Below are positions 52,198 through 61,106 of a stretch of 61,319 nt of DNA, piece by piece. The notes beneath the pieces were generated by a model. It was not told the origin of the DNA, made no database searches, and was given only the letters and a program-made list of their open reading frames with translations. This DNA is from Bacteroidota bacterium. GTDB lineage: Bacteria > Bacteroidota > Bacteroidia > B-17B0 > Aurantibacillaceae. Position 1 is the stretch's first letter. Each line of letters starts with the position of its first letter. The stretch is from assembly GCA_025363015.1 (NCBI GenBank), contig JANYEQ010000047.1, positions 1 to 61,319 of the forward strand, written 5' to 3'. A program made the translations under genes and the position numbers.

Positions 52198-52365
52198 GGT
52201 TTTGTGTAACAACAAGATAATAGGGAATAACGTGCAAATCGTTAACAGTACCCGCTGCTGTATGTTCTTAATAAAGTTTTGTCATTCTTAGCCACTGTTT
52301 AATTAAAACGGGAAGGCGACAAAGCAAGAACGAGTCAGAAGACCTGCCAAAGGCAACACAGTTCA
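52198..52365 (+). promoter_or_regulatory. Cobalamin (B12) riboswitch
   Basis: Core segments occur in the standard order: GGGAATAACGTGCAAATCG, ACAGTACCCGCTGCTGTATG, AGCCACTGT, AACGGGAAGGCGAC, GAGTCAGAAGACCTGCC. The distal GTGTAAC (52204-52210) and later AACACAG can close the outer helix. It lies 48 nt upstream of a BtuB-like receptor. Family knowledge: adenosyl- or methylcobalamin binding shuts off translation or transcription. After the aptamer no T-tract terminator is seen, so translational control is likelier. The GGGAGGTATGG at 52374-52384 may take part in the switch. Confidence 0.93.
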
Positions 52366-52412
52366 ACACTATCGGGAGGTATGGTTTAGAGCGACTAAAA
52401 ATTTTCATTGCA

Positions 52413-54341
52413 TTGAATGTAGTTTTAAATAGGTGTATTGCCTGTCGATTATTTTTTATTTTCGGCCTGATACTATTTTGTCCGCTTTATTTTGTAGCGC
52501 AAGATACTGTTGTACTAAATGAGGTAGATGTTGTTGCAAAAAAAATAACACTCTCGCAAATTGGTAAAAAAACCGAAACAATAGATTCAAGCCTTCAACA
52601 ACAATTTAAGTTTAACTCCATAGCCGATGTGTTAAGCCTAAACTCAAGCGTATTTATAAAAAACTATGGCCCTGGCGCATTAGCAACTACTGCTTTTAGA
52701 GGAGGTAATGCTAGCCAAACAGCCGTTTTGTGGAATGGATTTAACATACAAAACGCTATGTTGGGACAATTAGATTTAGCGTTATTGCCCAGCGTGTTGT
52801 TTGATCATGTGGAAGTAGAGTATGGCGGTTCGAGTGGTAACTGGGGTAGCGGAGCTGTAGGCGGAAGCATACATTTAAACAATACCTTAAATTTTAATAA
52901 GGGGCTGTTTACATCTGTAAATATTAGCCGTGGTAATTTTGGTTTGCTTAATGCAAGTACACAGCTTAATTACAGTGCCAAACGGTTTATAAGCTCTACT
53001 AAAATGTATACCAATAGCAGTAAAAATAATTTTACTTATAAAGATACTACCGATAAAGAACACACATTAAAACACCAACAGCATGCGGCATATGCGTTTT
53101 ATGGTTTGCTACAAGAACTTAAATTTTTAATTAATCCAAAGCAACTACTAAGTATTAATGCTTGGTTAACTACAAATAATAGGGAGCTGCCCATGTTTAA
53201 TAAAAGCAGTATTAGTAAACAATACCAATACGATAAAAGTGCTCGTATTACAGTTAACTGGAGTTACGTGACCAACAAATATACCGCAAGTATTAGAGGC
53301 GCTTTTTTTAACGATAATTTAAATTATACAGATAGCGTTGCGGGTCTGTTTTCTAAAAGTCGGGTACAAACTATTATTTTTGAAAACGAGCATTTTTATA
53401 AATGGCTACACAGCCAGCAAATAAATGTAGGGCTTAATGCTACCTCAAATACAGCATTTACGCAAAACTATGTAAGTACAAAAAGTTTAAACAAAGTGTC
53501 TTTATTGCTTGGCAACAAGGGCGAATATTTTAACACAAAATTAATTGTTTATACGCAGGCACGCGTTGAATATTATAACACCAGCGCCTTACCCATTACC
53601 GGAAACGTAAGTGCCACTTATTTTCTATATAAAAACATAAGCAGTAAAATTAATATTGCCAAAATTTATCGCATGCCCACCTTAAACGAATTGTATTGGC
53701 AACCTGGCGGAAACATCAACCTAAAACCCGAACAGGGCTACACTTACGAGGGCGAATTAAATTACAAACAACAATACCATAATTTTTTAGTCTCTATTTC
53801 GGGGGCAGCATTTAGTAGAACCGTAAACGATTGGATTTTATGGACACCAGGTGCTTATGGAAACCCACAACCTATAAACATTCAACAGGTTTGGAGCAGA
53901 GGAACAGAAACCACATGGAAATTACATTATCAAAAAAATAAATTTAAAGCCTTTACAACCGTTGCTACAAGCTATGTATTATCTACCGTTAAAAGTAATT
54001 ATCAAGAAAATGATAACACACAAAACAAACAATTAATTTATACGCCACGCTATAGCGTTAATGCCAATTTTTCTATAGGATATGATAACACCATATTAAC
54101 CTACTATCATCAATACCTGGGTTACCGATTTACTACTAGTGATAATACACAGTGGCTAACTCCTTACCATTACTCATCGTTACGCTTAACTACTACTTTA
54201 AATTTAAACCAAAGTAAATTAATTTTATTTGCTGCTTGTAATAATTTATTTAACATTAATTATACCATTATCTCTAATCGCCCAATGCCATTGCAAAACT
54301 TTGAAGTAGGTATTTCGTTACAGTATACTAAAAAGTCGTAA
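52413..54341 (+). CDS. btuB: BtuB-like TonB-dependent cobalamin receptor
   Basis: 642 residues from the TTG at 52413; no in-frame ATG or GTG lies earlier, and the N-terminus is a signal peptide (CRLFFIFGLILFCPLYFVAQ). Plug domain about 35-150 (SIADVLSLNSSVFIKNYGPGALATTAFRGGN split by strands, then VEVEYGGSSGNWGSGAVGGSIHL). A short 22-stranded barrel follows, ending MPLQNFEVGISLQY. Length is close to E. coli BtuB, shorter than most Bacteroidota sugar receptors, and there is no SusD. The cobalamin riboswitch upstream fixes the likely substrate as B12 or cobinamide. DUF4465 and DUF71 genes follow. Confidence 0.9.
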   Translation: MNVVLNRCIACRLFFIFGLILFCPLYFVAQDTVVLNEVDVVAKKITLSQIGKKTETIDSSLQQQFKFNSIADVLSLNSSVFIKNYGPGALATTAFRGGNASQTAVLWNGFNIQNAMLGQLDLALLPSVLFDHVEVEYGGSSGNWGSGAVGGSIHLNNTLNFNKGLFTSVNISRGNFGLLNASTQLNYSAKRFISSTKMYTNSSKNNFTYKDTTDKEHTLKHQQHAAYAFYGLLQELKFLINPKQLLSINAWLTTNNRELPMFNKSSISKQYQYDKSARITVNWSYVTNKYTASIRGAFFNDNLNYTDSVAGLFSKSRVQTIIFENEHFYKWLHSQQINVGLNATSNTAFTQNYVSTKSLNKVSLLLGNKGEYFNTKLIVYTQARVEYYNTSALPITGNVSATYFLYKNISSKINIAKIYRMPTLNELYWQPGGNINLKPEQGYTYEGELNYKQQYHNFLVSISGAAFSRTVNDWILWTPGAYGNPQPINIQQVWSRGTETTWKLHYQKNKFKAFTTVATSYVLSTVKSNYQENDNTQNKQLIYTPRYSVNANFSIGYDNTILTYYHQYLGYRFTTSDNTQWLTPYHYSSLRLTTTLNLNQSKLILFAACNNLFNINYTIISNRPMPLQNFEVGISLQYTKKS

Positions 54342-54401
54342 GTCATAGGAAAATAGTCATAAATCAGTAAAATAAATCAACAAAAAAAACCAAACGAAAA
54401 A

Positions 54402-55394
54402 ATGAAAAAACAATTACAAAACATGGTAATAGTAGCTACTATAGCTCTTGCTTCAATTACAACCACAGCGCAAACAACAGCCGATTTGCAAAACCTAAGT
54501 CTTAGCCCAAACTCTTATTGGAATGGGTCTACCAGCAACCCAACCGTATCTACAAGCGGTACCTTTACAAGTGGCAATTGTATATTTCCAAACACTTATA
54601 ATGGTAACTTTGGCGGCTATTGGGAAAGTGGTTGGGCATACAGTAATATGAAAGATAGCTCAACGGCAGGCTCAGGGAATCAGTACAGTGCACGTTCGGC
54701 AGTAGGTTATACCAACTCTACAAACTATGCAGTAGGACAAGGTGGCTCTGTATTAAAATTTAACACAACGGCACAAGGCAAACAAATGGCAGGCTTTTAT
54801 GTAAACAACAATACCTTTGCTGCCATTAGTATGCGTGATGGTGATATGTTTGCTAAAAAATTTGGTGGTACAACAGGTAACGACCCAGATTGGTTTAAAC
54901 TAAAAATTCAAAAATATTTGGGCGGTGTTATTGGTACAGATAGTGTTACCTTTTATTTAGCCGATTACCGTTTTACAAATAACACACAAGATTATATTGT
55001 AAAAACGTGGCAATATGTAAACTTAACAAGTTTGGGTAATGCGGATAGTTTAATATTTACGCTATCATCAAGTGATAATGGTAGTTTTGGAATGAATACG
55101 CCAAGTTATTTTTGTTTAGATAATTTTACAACTTTAAATGTAGTAACTGGGCTTAATGACATTAAAAATAGTGAAAGTGAAAGTGTACTTTATCCTAACC
55201 CAGCGCAACACCAAATTACAATTCGTTCAATCGTTGCTTTTACAAGCGCAGAGATTGTAAACCAATTAGGGCAAGTAATTATTACAACAACCCAAAATAC
55301 AATTGCTTTAACTGATTTACAAACTGGCATTTATTTTATTAAAACGTACAACAACGCCCAATTAATTTCTACTAAAAAGTTTATTAAAAACTAA
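54402..55394 (+). CDS. DUF4465 protein with T9SS sorting domain, B12-locus partner
   Basis: 330 residues. Signal peptide to about residue 24 (TTTAQ). Residues about 30-245 match DUF4465: SLSPNSYWNGS, FPNTYNGNFGGYWESGWAYSN, RDGDMFAKKFGGTTGNDPDWFKL, VTFYLADYRFTNNTQDYI and GSFGMNTPSYFCLDNF. The C-terminus is a type A T9SS domain (SVLYPNPAQHQI, FIKN). Family knowledge: DUF4465 genes recur in B12-regulated loci, and surface B12-binding proteins (BtuG, BtuH) are known in Bacteroides; whether this subgroup binds B12 is inference. It lies 60 bp after btuB and 4 bp before the DUF71 gene. Confidence 0.88.
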   Translation: MKKQLQNMVIVATIALASITTTAQTTADLQNLSLSPNSYWNGSTSNPTVSTSGTFTSGNCIFPNTYNGNFGGYWESGWAYSNMKDSSTAGSGNQYSARSAVGYTNSTNYAVGQGGSVLKFNTTAQGKQMAGFYVNNNTFAAISMRDGDMFAKKFGGTTGNDPDWFKLKIQKYLGGVIGTDSVTFYLADYRFTNNTQDYIVKTWQYVNLTSLGNADSLIFTLSSSDNGSFGMNTPSYFCLDNFTTLNVVTGLNDIKNSESESVLYPNPAQHQITIRSIVAFTSAEIVNQLGQVIITTTQNTIALTDLQTGIYFIKTYNNAQLISTKKFIKN

Positions 55395-55398
55395 GCTG

Positions 55399-56112
55399 TT
55401 GCAAAAGAAAAAAGTTATCTTTTCATGGAGTGGAGGTAAAGATTCATCTCTTTGCCTCCATTTTATATTGCAACAAAATATATACGAAGTGTGTTATTTA
55501 CTCACATCCATAAACGGACATTTAAAGCGAGTATCTATGCACGGCATACACGAAAGCCTAATGGAAGCGCAAGCCCATTCAATAGGTATTCCCTTAAAAA
55601 AAGTATACGTATATGAAGCCAGTAATGAAGAATATGAGCAACAATTAACAAAAGTTTTATTAGAGGCAAAAGCCGAAGGCATTAATACCGTTGTTTTTGG
55701 CGATATTTTTTTAGAAGATTTGCGCACATATCGCGAAGAAAAATTAGCTACACTAAATATGGCAGCCATTTTTCCTTTATGGAAAATGAATACTGCTAAA
55801 CTAATACAGCAATTTTTAAATTTAAATTATAAAACAATAGTATGTTGTGGTAACGATGCTTATTTAAAAAAAGAGCAGGTGGGCAAAATAATTGATGAAG
55901 ATTATATAAATAGCCTAGCGAAAGACATTGACCCCTGCGGAGAAAATGGCGAATACCATAGCTATTGCTACGAAGGTTTTATTTTTAAAAAGCCCATATT
56001 AGTTGCAGTTACGGATATATTATATAAACCTTTGGATATAGCCCTACAGCTACCCGATAAAAACAATAAAATAACCAAAGGGTTTTGGTATGCAAACGTT
56101 GAATTAATCTAA
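55399..56112 (+). CDS. DUF71/COG2102 PP-loop ATPase, predicted B12 salvage type
   Basis: 237 residues, starting at TTG 55399. PP-loop motif FSWSGGKDSSL is at 9-19. Later come LKRVSMHGIHESLMEAQA, FGDIFLEDLRTYREEK and PCGENGEYHSYCYEG, all typical of the DUF71/COG2102 (diphthine-ammonia ligase-like) family. Bacteria have no diphthamide, and published comparative genomics predicted that a bacterial DUF71 subgroup works in B12 salvage. Being third in a cobalamin-riboswitch operon with btuB agrees with that. The exact reaction, perhaps amide chemistry on the corrin ring or side chain, is not shown here. Confidence 0.88.
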   Translation: MQKKKVIFSWSGGKDSSLCLHFILQQNIYEVCYLLTSINGHLKRVSMHGIHESLMEAQAHSIGIPLKKVYVYEASNEEYEQQLTKVLLEAKAEGINTVVFGDIFLEDLRTYREEKLATLNMAAIFPLWKMNTAKLIQQFLNLNYKTIVCCGNDAYLKKEQVGKIIDEDYINSLAKDIDPCGENGEYHSYCYEGFIFKKPILVAVTDILYKPLDIALQLPDKNNKITKGFWYANVELI

Positions 56113-56167
56113 GAATATAGGGATTCATCTATCCAAAAAATAATTACCGTTTCCGCCTCAATTTGTG

Positions 56168-56175
56168 TACTTTTG
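56168..56175 (+). promoter_or_regulatory. Putative -7 box for the ccmF gene
   Basis: TACTTTTG matches TAnnTTTG and ends 11 nt before the ATG at 56187, implying a very short leader. It overlaps the alternative TTG start region (56163), arguing for the ATG. Confidence 0.5.
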
Positions 56176-56186
56176 TACGCATAAAA

Positions 56187-58775
56187 ATGAACTCTATTAA
56201 TTACATTAGCGAACGTTTGTGGGCTGGCAACATGGGTAATGCCTTTGTGGTTTTATCATTTGTAGCTGCCCTACTCTCTTTTTTTTCATATTATTTGGCC
56301 TCTAAAAATACTGATTTTAAAAAATTAGCCCGCTTTTCCTTTAACCTACACAGTTTTGCGGTACTTGGAATCATTGGAATATTATTTTTTATGTTATTCA
56401 ATCATTATTTTGAATACCAATACGTTTATCAGCACAGTAATAAAGCAATGGATATGAAATACATTCTATCCTGCTTTTGGGAAGGACAAGAAGGTAGTTT
56501 TTTATTATGGACGTTTTGGAACATTGTTTTAGGAGGTATTTTAAAACGCCAACTTAAAAATAATGAATGGGAAGTACCAGTAATGACGGTTTTTTCGTTG
56601 GTACAAGTATTTTTAGCAAGTATGCTGTTAGGTATTTATTTTATAGATTACAAAATTGGATCTAATCCCTTTTTATTACTTCGCGAACATTCTTTATTTC
56701 AAAACCTGCCTTTTCTAAAAAACCCAAACTATCTTTCTAAAATTGATGGACGAGGCTTAAATCCTTTGTTAATGAATTATTGGATGACCATTCATCCACC
56801 CACATTATTTTTAGGCTTTGCCTCTACCCTGGTGCCCTTTGCTTTTGCCATTGCCGCTTTATGGAACAGAAGTTACGCCAGTTGGCAAAAAATTGCTTTA
56901 CCTTGGACATACTTTGGCATTTTAATTTTAGGAATAGGTATTTTAATGGGAGGTGCTTGGGCTTACGAAGCTTTAAGCTTTGGTGGTTTTTGGGCTTGGG
57001 ATCCGGTTGAAAATTCATCGTTAGTGCCTTGGTTAATTTTAGTAGCCGCAGGGCATACTATGATTATTAATAAAAATAAAGGCGGTAGTTTATTTACCAC
57101 TCATTTATTAGCAATTGGTGGATTTTTATTGGTTCTCTATTCTACTTTTTTAACCCGAAGCGGTGTATTAGGCAACGCATCTGTACATGCTTTTACCGAT
57201 TTGGGCATGACAGGGCAATTGGTGCTGTATGTGCTTACCTTTATTTTTATCAGCGTATTTTTATTAATAACCAACCAATTATTTAGGGTAAGTTATATTG
57301 TTGGTTCGCTACTTTTATTATTTTTTGGATTACTGTACGGCTATAAAACCTACTTATTAATGGTGTGGATAGGCGCGTCGGTTGTTGTAACCTTTATTTC
57401 GTATTATAAATTTTTTCCAAAAGAAAAAGAAGAAGAAGAATTATACTCGCGCGAATTTTGGATGTTTTTAGGCTCTTTATTATTTTTATTATCTGGTTTA
57501 ATTATTACGTATTTTACATCTATCCCTGTAATAAATAAATTATTTGGCACCGAATATGCGCCACCAAAAGTGCCTGTTTATAATATGTGGATTGTGCCTT
57601 TTGCTATTTTAATACTTATTGTTATTGCATCGGCACAATTTTTAAAATACAAAAAAACAAATGCCAAGCAATTTTACAAACGCATAAGTTACAGTTTTGG
57701 TTTAGCTGTTTTATTTGGGTTAGCCTGTTCTATACCGCTTTATTTTTTAAATGGTTTTTCAAGCTCTGATCAAAAATGGAATTTAATTAGCTACTCTATG
57801 TTATTTATTACTGGCTTATTTGCTGTGTTTGCAAATGTTGATTATTGGCTAAATATTTTAAAAGGCAACATTAAAAAAAGTGGGGCTTCTATCGCTCATA
57901 TTGGTTTTGCTTTAATTTTAATTGGTGCTTTAATTTCAACTTCTAAAAAAGTAGTATTATCAAAAAATACAGCCGCTAAAAAAGTAAGCAGTTTGGGTAG
58001 CGATTTTGATGATAAAAAAAGTATTTTATTAACCCAAGGTGATACGTTAACAATGGGTCCGTATTTAGTAACCTACACAGGTAAAAAACAAGAAGGCATA
58101 AATTTTTATTTTAATATAGATTATTTAAAATTAAATAAAGACCATAAACCCGAACTTGACTTTACACTAATACCTCGTGTACAAGATAATCCATTAATGG
58201 GTAAAGCCCCCGAGCCTGCAACTAAACATTATTTAAGCCGCGATGTATATACCCACGTTACCTATGCTGTTTTAAGTGTTGACACGACTACAAAGAAAAA
58301 AAATGCTTACGCATCAGCAAAAAATTATATAGGCCATGTAGGCGACACCTTATTTTCAAGCAACGCCATTATTGTAATTGATTCGTTACGCACAAATTTA
58401 AACAAAGAGCAATATCAAAAAAACGATTCGTTATTAGAAGTTACCGCGGTATTAAGGGCTATTGATGCTCAAAGCAATGAGTTTAAAGCCTTACCTAAAT
58501 ACATTATAAAAAACAATGTTGTTATTCCGCAAGAAGATGTAATTGATAAACTAGGCTTAAAGTTTGTGTTTTGGAAAATTAATCCTGAAGAAGGAACTAT
58601 TGAAATTACCATGAGCGAAAAATTAGCAAATAATAAAGATTTTATTGTAATGGAGGCCTATGTTTTTCCATACATAAATGTTTTATGGTTAGGTTGTTTA
58701 ATAATGGCAATAGGCACTTTTATTGCAATGATGGAAAGACTAAGAACATCAAAATTAAAATCCATAAAAGAATAA
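56187..58775 (+). CDS. ccmF: CcmF/CcsA-family cytochrome c haem lyase component
   Basis: 862 residues from the ATG at 56187 (the TTG at 56163 would sit on the promoter). About 15 membrane helices. Family marks: His203 in TIHPPTLFLGF, the tryptophan-rich WWD-like segment GGFWAWDPVENSSLVPW (266-282) that presents haem, and His290 in AAGHTMIINK. A periplasmic domain follows at about 600-830 (GPYLVTYTGKKQEGINFYFNIDY, NPEEGTIEITMSEK), and a last helix ends the chain (INVLWLGCLIMAIGTF). Attaches haem to apocytochrome c. Other ccm genes are not in the window. The next gene's ATG directly follows the stop. Confidence 0.93.
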   Translation: MNSINYISERLWAGNMGNAFVVLSFVAALLSFFSYYLASKNTDFKKLARFSFNLHSFAVLGIIGILFFMLFNHYFEYQYVYQHSNKAMDMKYILSCFWEGQEGSFLLWTFWNIVLGGILKRQLKNNEWEVPVMTVFSLVQVFLASMLLGIYFIDYKIGSNPFLLLREHSLFQNLPFLKNPNYLSKIDGRGLNPLLMNYWMTIHPPTLFLGFASTLVPFAFAIAALWNRSYASWQKIALPWTYFGILILGIGILMGGAWAYEALSFGGFWAWDPVENSSLVPWLILVAAGHTMIINKNKGGSLFTTHLLAIGGFLLVLYSTFLTRSGVLGNASVHAFTDLGMTGQLVLYVLTFIFISVFLLITNQLFRVSYIVGSLLLLFFGLLYGYKTYLLMVWIGASVVVTFISYYKFFPKEKEEEELYSREFWMFLGSLLFLLSGLIITYFTSIPVINKLFGTEYAPPKVPVYNMWIVPFAILILIVIASAQFLKYKKTNAKQFYKRISYSFGLAVLFGLACSIPLYFLNGFSSSDQKWNLISYSMLFITGLFAVFANVDYWLNILKGNIKKSGASIAHIGFALILIGALISTSKKVVLSKNTAAKKVSSLGSDFDDKKSILLTQGDTLTMGPYLVTYTGKKQEGINFYFNIDYLKLNKDHKPELDFTLIPRVQDNPLMGKAPEPATKHYLSRDVYTHVTYAVLSVDTTTKKKNAYASAKNYIGHVGDTLFSSNAIIVIDSLRTNLNKEQYQKNDSLLEVTAVLRAIDAQSNEFKALPKYIIKNNVVIPQEDVIDKLGLKFVFWKINPEEGTIEITMSEKLANNKDFIVMEAYVFPYINVLWLGCLIMAIGTFIAMMERLRTSKLKSIKE

Positions 58776-59570
58776 ATGACCAAAATACAAAAGCAACATA
58801 TTGTAATTATTGGTTGCGGCAATGTAGCTTGGCATTTAGCAAAACATTTTTGTTCATTAAAAAAATTCGAAATTTCGGTTTACAATCATAAAGCAAACAA
58901 AGCCTTAAACGATTTTAAAACCCAATTAAACTGCAACACTTTTATTAATTTAAACGAGATAATTACTGGCGCTAATTTTTATTTTATTTGTGTATCTGAT
59001 TCTCATATTTCTTCTGTATCAAAAAAAATAATGCCTTTTAATAAAGAATCTATTGTTGTGCATACTTCGGGGAGCACAGCTATTGAAGCCATTAAAACAA
59101 ATAATTATTGCCAAGCTGTTTTTTACCCTCTACAAACCTTTAGTAAAGGCGATACCATTAACTGGAAAAAAATTCCCATCTTAATTGGTGCAAATAATAA
59201 TCATACTTTTAAATTAGTAACACGTTTAGCAAAGTTATTTTCAAAACACACATTACAAGTTAATTACAATCAACGTTTACATATTCATTTAGCGGCAGTA
59301 TTAGTTAATAATTTTACAAATGCGTTGTACGCTTCTGCCAATCATCAACTAAAAAGAGTAAATGTTGATTTTAAAATTTTACTTCCCTTAATTCAACAAT
59401 CTATTTTTAAATTAAATACCATAACGCCGTTGGAAGCACAAACTGGACCAGCAAAACGACATGATGAACCGGTTATAAAAAAACATATAAAGCTATTGAA
59501 AACCGATAGGGATTTAAAAAAAATTTATACACACTTAACCCAATTAATTATTAAACAACAAACTCATTAA
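58776..59570 (+). CDS. DUF2520 Rossmann-fold oxidoreductase-like protein
   Basis: 264 residues. N-terminal NAD(P)-binding fold (HIVIIGCGNVAWHLAKHF, 8-25; VVHTSGSTAIEAI), then an all-helical DUF2520 domain (about 130-260; HLAAVLVNNFTNALYASANHQL, LEAQTGPAKRHDEPVIKKH). Related to pyrroline-5-carboxylate reductase and prephenate dehydrogenase-type folds; no substrate is known. Starts immediately after the ccmF stop and ends 1 bp before the KdsC-like gene, in the order DUF2520-HAD-UbiA-Maf that is common in Bacteroidota. Confidence 0.9.
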   Translation: MTKIQKQHIVIIGCGNVAWHLAKHFCSLKKFEISVYNHKANKALNDFKTQLNCNTFINLNEIITGANFYFICVSDSHISSVSKKIMPFNKESIVVHTSGSTAIEAIKTNNYCQAVFYPLQTFSKGDTINWKKIPILIGANNNHTFKLVTRLAKLFSKHTLQVNYNQRLHIHLAAVLVNNFTNALYASANHQLKRVNVDFKILLPLIQQSIFKLNTITPLEAQTGPAKRHDEPVIKKHIKLLKTDRDLKKIYTHLTQLIIKQQTH

Positions 59571-59571
59571 T

Positions 59572-60084
59572 ATGCTTAATTTTAAACAAGCGCTTACAAA
59601 AATTACAACCTTAATATTTGATGTTGATGGTGTAATGACCGATGGCAAAGTACTGGTAATGGAAAGTGGCGAAATGGTTCGAAATATGAATAGTAAAGAT
59701 GGGTATGCTCTTCACATGGCTGTGCAAAAAAAATACAGAGTGGTAATCATCACAGGCGGTAATAATGTAGCCGTAAAAAAAGCCTTAGAAAAAACATATA
59801 TTACAGATATTTTTATTAATCAACACGATAAATTACAATGCTATAAAGATTATATTTATGCCAATAACTTGAAGGATGAAGAGGTGCTTTATATGGGCGA
59901 TGATTTACCCGATTGGGAAGTAATGAGTAGAGTTGGTGTAGCTGTTTGCCCAAATGATGCCGCTACAGAAATAAAAAGTATTTGTCAATATGTATCCTCA
60001 CAAAAAGGGGGCGAAGGCTGTGTAAGAGATGTAATTGAGCAAGTATTGCGTGTACAAGGTAAATGGGAAATTGTAAAGTGGTAA
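59572..60084 (+). CDS. kdsC: KdsC-like HAD phosphatase
   Basis: 170 residues; C0-type HAD hydrolase of the 3-deoxy-D-manno-octulosonate 8-phosphate phosphatase family, acting in LPS inner-core synthesis. Motif I IFDVDGVMTDG (Asp17 nucleophile, Asp19), motif II IITGG, and motif IV YMGDDLPDWEVM. The tail GGEGCVRDVIEQVLR is the family's Gly-rich C-terminal segment. It follows the DUF2520 gene by 1 bp. A related sugar phosphatase activity is possible, because no kdsA or kdsD is nearby. Confidence 0.9.
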   Translation: MLNFKQALTKITTLIFDVDGVMTDGKVLVMESGEMVRNMNSKDGYALHMAVQKKYRVVIITGGNNVAVKKALEKTYITDIFINQHDKLQCYKDYIYANNLKDEEVLYMGDDLPDWEVMSRVGVAVCPNDAATEIKSICQYVSSQKGGEGCVRDVIEQVLRVQGKWEIVKW

Positions 60085-60123
60085 TGCTATTTTAGATTTA
60101 CAATTTCAAAAACTAAACTATAA

Positions 60124-61101
60124 TTGAAAAACAATTTATTAAATAATAAACTCATTGCTTTTTTAAAGCTTATAAGACTCGAAAACCTTATTATTATTGC
60201 TTTAACGCAAATACTATTACGTTATTTTGTAATGCAAAAAATTTTAATTTTAAATGGTATTACATTAGAGTTAAATAATATTTTATTTAACTTAATTGTT
60301 TTAAGCACTGTTTTAATTGCAGCTGCGGGCTATATCATTAACGATTATTTTGATGTAAAAACCGATTTAATAAATCACCCCGAAACCGTAGTGTTAGATA
60401 GGGTTATTAAACGTCGTTGGGCCATAATTTTACATCTTACATTTACAATTTTAGGTGTTTTAATAGGTGTATTTGCCGCTTTAAAAGTAGGATATTTACG
60501 CCTATCTATTTTTCATTTTGCAGCAGCTATACTGCTTTGGTTTTATAGTACGCATTTTAAAAAACAATTGTTAGTGGGTAATATTGTTGTTTCGGTGTTA
60601 TCATCAGCCGTAGCTTTTATGCCTTTTGTGTTTGAAATGGGTGTTATGCAGCATGTATACCCTAATTTTAATTCTAATCATTGGACAGTTATTTTATCAT
60701 GTTTTAAAATAACATTTATTTTTTCGTTATTTGCTTTTATTACAAGTTTAGCCCGCGAAATTATTAAAGACATAGAAGATTATAAAGGCGATAAAGAAAC
60801 TGGGGGTAAAACTATGCCTATAAGTTGGGGCATACAATCAAGCAAGTTAACAGCATTTTTTTTATTAGTAATATCGGCCGTTTTGCTATTGGTTGTCGTT
60901 TATAATTCGTTTAAACCTCAGCATATTTTAATTACAACAAGTAATGGGTATATAGTAATAGGTTTAATTTTACCACTTTTGTTTTTGGCATATAACACAT
61001 TAAAAGCGCAAACAGCAAAACAATTTAAACGCACAAGTTTAATGCTTAAATTTGTTATGTTTATAGGCCTAGCTTATAGTATAATTTTTTATTACAATTA
61101 A
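60124..61101 (+). CDS. UbiA-family prenyltransferase
   Basis: 325 residues, starting with TTG at 60124 straight after an in-frame TAA. Nine or so membrane helices. The two Asp-rich motifs are NDYFDVKTD (73-81) and EIIKDIEDYKGDKETGGKT, which bind the prenyl diphosphate through Mg2+. Resembles the geranylgeranylglycerol-phosphate-transferase-like UbiA subgroup often found beside Maf in Bacteroidota; the acceptor is not known. Same operon as the preceding genes, after a 39-bp gap; Maf follows after 5 bp. Confidence 0.9.
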   Translation: MKNNLLNNKLIAFLKLIRLENLIIIALTQILLRYFVMQKILILNGITLELNNILFNLIVLSTVLIAAAGYIINDYFDVKTDLINHPETVVLDRVIKRRWAIILHLTFTILGVLIGVFAALKVGYLRLSIFHFAAAILLWFYSTHFKKQLLVGNIVVSVLSSAVAFMPFVFEMGVMQHVYPNFNSNHWTVILSCFKITFIFSLFAFITSLAREIIKDIEDYKGDKETGGKTMPISWGIQSSKLTAFFLLVISAVLLLVVVYNSFKPQHILITTSNGYIVIGLILPLLFLAYNTLKAQTAKQFKRTSLMLKFVMFIGLAYSIIFYYN

Positions 61102-61106
61102 AATAT

